DNA of 11,704 bases from Alphaproteobacteria bacterium (GTDB lineage Bacteria > Pseudomonadota > Alphaproteobacteria > Rickettsiales > VGDC01), in contig VGDC01000022.1 in assembly GCA_016869895.1 (NCBI GenBank), forward strand, positions 1 to 11,704. The letters run 5' to 3'. The position numbers and the translations under genes are program-made. The notes below the pieces were generated by a model that saw nothing but the letters and a program-made list of their open reading frames with translations, was not told the DNA's origin and ran no database searches. Below are positions 7,407-11,704 of this stretch, in pieces (position 1 is the stretch's first letter; each line of letters begins with the position of its first letter).

Positions 7407-7423
7407 TGCAACGACCGTGCCAA
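7407..7423 (-). promoter_or_regulatory. Sigma-54 (RpoN) promoter for fliK-flgD-flgE
   Basis: The minus strand reads TTGGCACGGTCGTTGCA. This matches the sigma-54 consensus TGGCAC-N5-TTGC exactly, with GG at -24 (7421-7420) and GC at -12 (7409-7408) at the required spacing. It predicts a start near 7396, about 44 bases before the fliK ATG. Sigma-54 promoters need an activator ATPase, here presumably a flagellar FlbD/FleQ-class protein encoded elsewhere. Sigma-54 control of hook genes is established in Caulobacter and other polarly flagellated bacteria. Confidence 0.9.
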
Positions 7424-7425
7424 AA

Positions 7426-7485
7426 CATCAATAGGCTGATATATCTTAATTATTCTTCGCGGAAAGCTTCAAATCGGTGCGCGAA
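7426..7485. promoter_or_regulatory. Candidate activator and IHF sites upstream of the sigma-54 promoter
   Basis: TTCGCG (7456-7461) and CGCGAA (7480-7485) form an inverted repeat with an 18-base spacer, centred about 75 bases upstream of the predicted start. Between it and the -24 element, plus-strand 7426-7438 (CATCAATAGGCTG) matches the IHF consensus WATCAANNNNTTR with two mismatches, in an AT-rich stretch that also contains the palindrome GATATATC (7438-7445). Enhancer, then bend, then promoter is the usual order for sigma-54 control. The assignment rests on position and symmetry only. Confidence 0.4.
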
Positions 7486-7530
7486 CTTGTGTAGGAGGGA
7501 AATTTTATCCTAACACTTACTGCCCAACGA

Positions 7531-7561
7531 AAAAGCCCCGCAGAAGCGGGGCTTTTCTTTT
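7531..7561 (-). terminator. Strong bidirectional terminator after fliS
   Basis: GCCCCGC (7535-7541), loop AGAA, GCGGGGC (7546-7552), flanked by A-run and T-run on both sides, so it can work on either strand. On the minus strand it lies 16 bases past the fliS stop and ends the filament unit before the sigma-54 hook promoter. Confidence 0.93.
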
Positions 7562-7576
7562 GCTATGCGCCGAAGG

Positions 7577-8056
7577 TCAAGCGGAGACGCCTGCGCCGGA
7601 AATATAATCCGCGGGGGCGGCGGGGGCACTGACCACCGGTGCGGAGACGGGCATGGCTGCAGCGCGCTTGCTGTTCTCCTGCTGGTCGATGGCTTCCCAG
7701 GTGTCGCGCATCATACGCAATTCCTTGACCACGCCTTCCAGCATAGGGATGTCATTGGAGCGGTGGACGGAGAAGATGCGCGCGTCGAGCGAGGCATAAT
7801 AGTTATAGAGAAGTTTGGAGATTTCACCGCCGTTGTCATAATCCAGCGAGGTCTGAAGCCCCATCAGGATGTCGGTGGTCTTGGTGAGCATGTTATAGCG
7901 TGTGCCATAATCCTTTTTGTTGATGGCTTCGATGGCCTGCTGCACGAAACGGATGCACCCATCATACAGCATGATGACCTGACGCAATTTGCCGACCGTC
8001 ATGGAGGCTGCGGCATAGGCCTGATACTTCTGATTCATCGGTTTCGCGCTATACAT
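7577..8056 (-). CDS. fliS: Flagellar export chaperone FliS
   Basis: FliS binds the C-terminal end of flagellin in the cytoplasm, stops early polymerisation and delivers it to the export gate. The family features are plain: a tyrosine-bearing N-terminus (NQKYQAYAAASMTVGKLRQVIMLYDGCIRFVQQA), then DYGTRYNMLTKTTDILMGLQTSLDYDNGGEISKLLYNYYASLDARI, giving the expected helical bundle over about residues 5-130. At 159 residues it is somewhat longer than the usual 125-135; the excess is an Ala/Pro/Val-rich tail (from about 135) of unknown use. AGGAG lies 6 bases before the ATG at 8056. It follows fliD by 80 bases and is last in the flagellin-flaG-fliD-fliS series. No separate promoter is evident. Confidence 0.95.
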   Translation of the reverse strand: MYSAKPMNQKYQAYAAASMTVGKLRQVIMLYDGCIRFVQQAIEAINKKDYGTRYNMLTKTTDILMGLQTSLDYDNGGEISKLLYNYYASLDARIFSVHRSNDIPMLEGVVKELRMMRDTWEAIDQQENSKRAAAMPVSAPVVSAPAAPADYISGAGVSA

Positions 8057-8100
8057 ACTGTTCTCCTGAAGACATTCCGTTTCTACATGAATCGTATTCC

Positions 8101-8124
8101 CGCCCCTTGGGGGCGACTGTCGCC
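8101..8124. repeat. Overlapping GC hairpins between fliD and fliS
   Basis: CGCCCC (8101-8106), loop TTG, GGGGCG (8110-8115) overlaps a second inverted repeat, GGCGAC-T-GTCGCC (8112-8124). The two are mutually exclusive in RNA. A third weak pairing, CTAAC-N5-GTTAG (8126-8140), spans the fliD stop. No T-run follows on the minus strand. A role in mRNA processing or in setting the fliD/fliS ratio is possible. Confidence 0.45.
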
Positions 8125-8136
8125 GCTAACTACGTG

Positions 8137-9876
8137 TTAGCCGTTCTCCCTTGCTGCTGCCTGTGCATCAAGCAGGGCAAGAATGTTGTTCACCGAGGAA
8201 ATCGCCGATTCCAGCGCGCTGAACTTCGTCAGCAGTGCCTCTCGGTATTTCTCGATCTGCACGTCGATACGTTCGATATCTTCCTGCATCCGCGTGTTAC
8301 GGTCGTTGATGGAGGTGATTTCCTGCGCGATGATGCCATCGGTGGCATTCAAAGAATTGGTCACGGTATTGTAGATCTTATCGCCGATACCCTGCGTCAT
8401 CTGCATGTTCACGGTCGCGCTCTGGGTGCTACCGTAGATGAGCGTCAATCCAGCCAGCGGGGAATCATCCGGCGCTTTCAGCGAATAACCATCGCCGAGC
8501 GAGGTGGGGATGAGTGTCACGCTCTGGGTGCTGCCGTTAAGGGTGAAGGTGGCGGTGAAGGTGTTGGACGTGGTGTCGAAGTCGAACGCCACATCGGTCA
8601 CGTTGGTGTTCTTGCTGTGGGAGAAGACCAACACATCCGGATTATCGAAGGTGGCGTTGAACTCGAACACTTTGCGCACGGCATCGAAATCCGATTTCAG
8701 CGCGGCATCGAGAAGAGACTCATCCACCTTCAGGATGTTACGGGTCAACGGGGTTTCCGCATCACCGGCATAATCCGTCAAGGTGATGCCGATGGAGGAC
8801 AGCGAATTGATGGTACCGCTCAGCCCTTCCACGATGGATGCGATATCCGCGCCGAAGGAGTTGTTGAGGGTGCGGAGCGCATTGCTGGAGCTGAGCACCG
8901 CCGACTCAAGGCGCACGCCTTCATCGTCGGTGGCGTTCTGACGGGCGGCGAAGGCGCGCAACTCGTTATACGCATCCACGAAATTCATGATGGCGTCTTT
9001 GGCCAGTGAGGTATCCTGAATCACGTCCACAGTCAGCGTGGTGCCAACGGGGGTCTGCGCGGTGAGGTTAAGCGTCACGCCATCGACCAGATCGGTGATA
9101 GTGTTGGTGGCGCGGCTGACCTGCGTGCCATCGATGGTCACGAGGGCATCGACCGCATCGGTCTGCGAGAAGAAGCCCACATTCAGGATGCCGGGGTTCT
9201 CGGTGTTGAAATCGAAATTCTGCGCTGCGCCAGTGGCGGTGCTTTTCATCACGAGGCGATAGTTGCCGTCGGAGACTTTGACGACGGAAGCTTCCACGCC
9301 GCTCTGCGCCTTCACCGCATTGATTTTCGCGGCGACATCGGACAGGGAATCGCCATCGGCGAGGGTGACTTCCGTGCCTGCCGTGCCCAGCTTCATGATG
9401 CCGGCATTGAACGCGCCGCCACCACCGACCACGGATGTGGCGGTGTCCGCCACAGCGATGGTGTTGGTGACATAATTCTGACGGGTGGCGAGCTGGTCAA
9501 TCGTGATTTCATAGCTGCCCGCAGCCGTGCCCGCCGCGACCGTGGCGGTGAGATAAGTGCTGCTGGTGATGCCGCTGCTGGCCTTCACCGTGGCAGTGCT
9601 ATAGGCGAAGACGTTCTGGGTGGCATTGCCGATGCCCGGCACGTTACGCAGGAAATTGGAGGAGGTCTGAAGCGCTTCAAGGATGCTTTTCAGGTCGTTC
9701 AGCGCGGTGACTTTCGTGCCGTTCTTTTCGATGGTACCCTCAAGCTGCACGGCGGGCAGACGCTTCGCATCCACGAGGCTCTTCACCAAGGCTTCGGTAT
9801 CAAGGCCGCTGTTACCCCCGGATATGACGGTCTTGCCCCCTGAATTATACATCGATCCTAAGTTGATAGCTGCCAT
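8137..9876 (-). CDS. fliD: Flagellar filament capping protein FliD (HAP2)
   Basis: FliD forms the cap at the filament tip and guides folding and insertion of flagellin. The 579-residue product opens with the FliD N-terminal signature SGLDTEALVKSLVDAKRLPAVQLE (23-46) and a coiled segment to about residue 75. A beta-rich middle follows with GSYEITIDQLATRQNYV, typical of the hook-associated family, and ITDLVDGVTLNLTAQTPVGT opening the C-terminal domain near residue 265. The end (about 525-575) is a long helix/coiled coil (DRNTRMQEDIERIDVQIEKY...) matching the D0 end of FliD. It is longer than the 468 residues of the E. coli protein, the extra being in the variable middle. AGGA lies 7 bases before the ATG. 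It sits 57 bases after the flaG-like gene and 80 before fliS. Confidence 0.95.
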   Translation of the reverse strand: MAAINLGSMYNSGGKTVISGGNSGLDTEALVKSLVDAKRLPAVQLEGTIEKNGTKVTALNDLKSILEALQTSSNFLRNVPGIGNATQNVFAYSTATVKASSGITSSTYLTATVAAGTAAGSYEITIDQLATRQNYVTNTIAVADTATSVVGGGGAFNAGIMKLGTAGTEVTLADGDSLSDVAAKINAVKAQSGVEASVVKVSDGNYRLVMKSTATGAAQNFDFNTENPGILNVGFFSQTDAVDALVTIDGTQVSRATNTITDLVDGVTLNLTAQTPVGTTLTVDVIQDTSLAKDAIMNFVDAYNELRAFAARQNATDDEGVRLESAVLSSSNALRTLNNSFGADIASIVEGLSGTINSLSSIGITLTDYAGDAETPLTRNILKVDESLLDAALKSDFDAVRKVFEFNATFDNPDVLVFSHSKNTNVTDVAFDFDTTSNTFTATFTLNGSTQSVTLIPTSLGDGYSLKAPDDSPLAGLTLIYGSTQSATVNMQMTQGIGDKIYNTVTNSLNATDGIIAQEITSINDRNTRMQEDIERIDVQIEKYREALLTKFSALESAISSVNNILALLDAQAAARENG

Positions 9877-9897
9877 GACCGTTTCCTAAAGATGGTC

Positions 9898-9921
9898 GGC
9901 CTGCCCTGTTCGGAACAGGCC
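9898..9921. repeat. Hairpin between the flaG-like gene and fliD
   Basis: GGCCTG (9898-9903) pairs with CAGGCC (9916-9921), or alternatively CCTGTT (9905-9910) pairs with AACAGG (9914-9919). No T-run follows on the minus strand. It lies in the 57-base gap, just upstream of the fliD ribosome site. Confidence 0.45.
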
Positions 9922-9933
9922 ACCATTCCTACA

Positions 9934-10335
9934 TCATACGTCGAGTTTCAGGAGCGCTTTGCGGCGCGCTCCACGGGATTCCATATAGACGCTCATATCC
10001 TGTTCGGGGAAGTAGGTCACTGCACCGTCGCGAAGACTGGTGAAACGGGTGACGAATTGACCGCTCAGGTCTTTGTATATGGAGAATTTCATATCAGCGA
10101 CCGCGTAGATATCGCTCACCATCATCTGCGCCGCTTGTTGCAGATTCTGTTCGCGCACTGCCTCGCTGGCCTGCTGATTAAATTGTGCTTGTTCTTGTTT
10201 TGGAGCCTGCTGTTGCGCAGGCTGTCTGATTTGCGGGGTCTGGAAAGTCGCCCCTTTTCCCGCAGACGGCAGAACAGCCTCTGGCACAGCACTTCCGATG
10301 CTCGGAGCTCCTGTCTGTACCAAATTGATGTCCAT
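9934..10335 (-). CDS. flaG: FlaG family flagellar protein
   Basis: A 133-residue protein in the flaG position between flagellin and fliD. The C-terminal half fits the FlaG fold: DMKFSIYKDLSGQFVTRFTSLRDGAVTYFPEQDM follows the family pattern of a strand, a short turn and a second strand leading to a (I/F)P.E motif. The N-terminal half is disordered, with a Gln-rich stretch (about residues 36-70). FlaG proteins affect filament length in several bacteria; the biochemical role is not well settled. GGGAG lies 7 bases upstream of the ATG. The product is basic at its end (RGARRKALLK). Identification rests on position plus the C-terminal pattern; the level of identity to known FlaG is low by eye. Confidence 0.78.
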   Translation of the reverse strand: MDINLVQTGAPSIGSAVPEAVLPSAGKGATFQTPQIRQPAQQQAPKQEQAQFNQQASEAVREQNLQQAAQMMVSDIYAVADMKFSIYKDLSGQFVTRFTSLRDGAVTYFPEQDMSVYMESRGARRKALLKLDV

Positions 10336-10370
10336 TGTCTTTCTCCCTCTTTCCGCTTTTTAGGCCGGTC

Positions 10371-10395
10371 GGGAGGGGTGGAAACCACCCCTCCC
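10371..10395. repeat. Perfect 11-bp hairpin between flagellin and the flaG-like gene
   Basis: GGGAGGGGTGG (10371-10381), loop AAA, CCACCCCTCCC (10385-10395). On the minus strand it begins 16 bases past the flagellin stop and is followed by GACCGGCC, so there is no U-tract. It should be stable in RNA. It could be a partial terminator or a 3'-end protector that keeps flagellin mRNA in large excess over flaG and fliD. Confidence 0.7.
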
Positions 10396-10410
10396 TTCCT
10401 AGCTAGCCTA

Positions 10411-11704
10411 TTAACCCAGCAGCTTGAGCAGGTTCTGGGGCAGCTGGTTGGCCTGAGCCAATACAGCGATACCAGCCTGCAACTGCACCTGGGCGGTTGC
10501 GTATGCAGTGGATTCGGCCGCGACGTCCGTATCCAACAGGCCACCGCGAGCGGCATCCTGGTTCTGCAAGGAGATCTCGATGTTCGCAGAGGTGTAGTCG
10601 AAGCGAGCCATCTGAGCACCCACGTCAGCGCGGACGGAGGTAACGGTCTTGATCGCGTCATTCAGAACGTCACCGGCACGAGCCGCATCCGCCTGAGTAG
10701 CCACGTTCAGTGCTTCACCGCCGAAGAGGGTGGAGGTGGTAGCGCTGGTGATCTTCACCGTGATCTTGTCCGAAGAAGCAGAGCCGACCGCAAAGTCAAC
10801 GCCGCCTGCAGCAGAAGCAAAGCCCTGGTTCAGTGCGGAGATGAAGTTGTTGCGATCAGTTTCGCTGGTACGGATGTTGGTGATCGCAGTAGTAAGACCG
10901 GTAAGCGCGATAGAAAGACCTTCCTGCGTACCGTTGCTGAAGGAAAGCGTTACTGCGTTGGTGATGTTGTCTGCAACAGCAGTAGCGGTGTAAGTCTTAC
11001 CACCGATATCAACGGTAAGCACGTTAGTGCCTGCACCAGCATTAGAAACATACTGGAAGTTACTGACGGTCGTATCACCAGGAGTGGAGGTACGAATCAT
11101 CGGCGTACCTGCACCAGCAGCAAACGAAACACCAGCCAGAGCAGTGCCGGTGAAATCAACACCAGTGATCTGCTGAGTGCGCAGGATGGTCACGTTAGCG
11201 AAAGCGGTATTCAATGCGCTAAGCGAGGCCTGGGCAGTACCAGAGTTATCCACGTTGAAGGCGGCCGTACCGAACTGGATACGGGTAGTGCCGTTGGTCA
11301 GCACGAAGTTGGTGTCATCGTCTGCAACAGTACCGGTGAACTCAATACCGTTGATGTTCACAGAAAGCGTGGCGGAAGTACCGTCAACAAGATTCGAAAG
11401 CTCGAATTTGCCTACTTCACCATAGACAGAGCTGTTGACGTTTGCGTAAGCACCATCAACGAGGATAGCGTTAGCATTATCAACGAACTGGAGCAAACCA
11501 GCCGTGTTACCCTGTGCAGTTGCGCCAGTGTTGGTATTGAAAGCCTGAATTGCGTTGGTAGTAACGATGTTACCGCCGCCAGCAGCGAAGGTAGCAGCGA
11601 TAGTAGCAGTTGCAGCGAGAATGGACTTAGAACCAAGCGTACCGTCAAGCAGTTTCACACCGTTGAAGTTGGTGGATTCGGTCAGACGGTTGATCTCGTT
11701 GGTC
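10411..11704 (-). CDS. fliC: Flagellin, filament subunit (N-terminus outside the window)
   Basis: The reading frame stays open to the right edge. Beyond the GTG at 11658, an internal valine codon, it continues upstream as NEINRLTESTNFNGV, the conserved end of the flagellin N-terminal D1 region. Roughly 110-120 residues and the promoter are therefore missing. About 430 residues are visible. The C-terminal D1/D0 domain is typical: IKTVTSVRADVGAQMARFDYTSANI, then NQDAARGGLLDTDVAAESTAYA and QANQLPQNLLKLLG. The middle is a Thr/Ala/Asn-rich variable region with two related units. Tandem TAA TAG stops end it. Synonymous codon choice differs visibly from the neighbours, with more A- and T-ending codons. 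The symbol is generic; the organism may have several flagellins. Followed by a GC hairpin and the flaG-like gene. Confidence 0.94.
   Translation of the reverse strand, partial: TNEINRLTESTNFNGVKLLDGTLGSKSILAATATIAATFAAGGGNIVTTNAIQAFNTNTGATAQGNTAGLLQFVDNANAILVDGAYANVNSSVYGEVGKFELSNLVDGTSATLSVNINGIEFTGTVADDDTNFVLTNGTTRIQFGTAAFNVDNSGTAQASLSALNTAFANVTILRTQQITGVDFTGTALAGVSFAAGAGTPMIRTSTPGDTTVSNFQYVSNAGAGTNVLTVDIGGKTYTATAVADNITNAVTLSFSNGTQEGLSIALTGLTTAITNIRTSETDRNNFISALNQGFASAAGGVDFAVGSASSDKITVKITSATTSTLFGGEALNVATQADAARAGDVLNDAIKTVTSVRADVGAQMARFDYTSANIEISLQNQDAARGGLLDTDVAAESTAYATAQVQLQAGIAVLAQANQLPQNLLKLLG
10777..11370 (-). repeat. Two diverged units in the variable region of flagellin
   Basis: Unit 1 (11370 down to about 11146) encodes LSVNINGIEFTGTVADD, then LTNGTT, SALNTAFA and GVDFTG. 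Unit 2 (11022 down to about 10777) encodes LTVDIGGKTYTATAVADN, then FSNGTQ, SALNQGFA and GVDFAV. The shared order is L(S/T)V(N/D)I.G...T.T..AD, then NGT, SALN..FA and GVDF. The match is at protein level and by eye. It suggests an old duplication that built two stacked outer domains. Confidence 0.55.

Noticed and set aside
5811..7439. 542-codon plus-strand open frame opposite fliK
   Set aside because: It is antisense to an unmistakable fliK in a GC-biased region. The translation is Gly/Arg/His-rich without any domain, and it has no ribosome site or partner gene.
8107..9009. 300-codon plus-strand open frame opposite fliD
   Set aside because: Antisense shadow of fliD with low-complexity His/Gly/Arg content and no recognisable start context.
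10411..11658. Flagellin starting at the GTG at 11658
   Set aside because: That GTG is the valine of the conserved NFNGVKLLDG segment; the frame continues to the window edge with typical flagellin sequence, so it is a partial gene, not a short one.
1..11704. CRISPR arrays, tRNA or rRNA genes, insertion sequences, defence or toxin-antitoxin genes
   Set aside because: Looked for and not seen: no regularly spaced direct repeats, no cloverleaf or rRNA-like stretches, no transposase or recombinase motifs, and no unassigned gap above about 250 bases.

Overview
The window is chromosomal DNA, moderately GC-rich, from a flagellated Gram-negative bacterium. It is most likely an alphaproteobacterium. 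Three things support this: the fliK-flgD-flgE gene order behind a sigma-54 promoter, which resembles the Caulobacter-type hook operon; a DmdC-type acyl-CoA dehydrogenase; and a dispersed palindromic repeat with ctgga...atgacg ends, a kind common in that class. The presence of FliD, FliS and a FlaG-like protein, which many alphaproteobacteria lack, suggests a Rhodospirillales- or Micavibrio-like lineage rather than Caulobacter itself. This placement is inference.

Layout. Only the first gene (46-1866) lies on the plus strand: a complete FAD-dependent acyl-CoA dehydrogenase starting at GTG. It converges on a minus-strand gene for a small exported protein of unknown function (1952-2485), which has its own TATAAT promoter. 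The 85 bases between them hold a dispersed palindromic repeat and what looks like a collapsed copy of it. Everything else, read from high to low coordinates on the minus strand, is a flagellar late-gene cluster. The filament group is flagellin (runs off the right edge), flaG-like, fliD and fliS, closed by a strong bidirectional terminator at 7531-7561. The hook group is fliK, flgD and flgE, opened by a near-perfect sigma-54 promoter at 7407-7423 and closed by a strong terminator at 2541-2577.

How the genes work together. FlgD caps the growing hook, FlgE is the hook subunit and FliK measures hook length and switches export specificity. FliS escorts flagellin, FliD caps the growing filament, flagellin forms it, and FlaG affects filament length. 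Several gene junctions carry GC-rich hairpins without U-tracts (2657-2672, 2690-2722, 8101-8124, 9898-9921, 10371-10395). They may set mRNA stability and the very unequal protein amounts these genes need.

I found no previously undescribed system. The points most worth a second look are the sigma-54 control region, internal duplications in the unusually long hook protein and in flagellin, the hairpin between flagellin and flaG, and the small features downstream of flgE.
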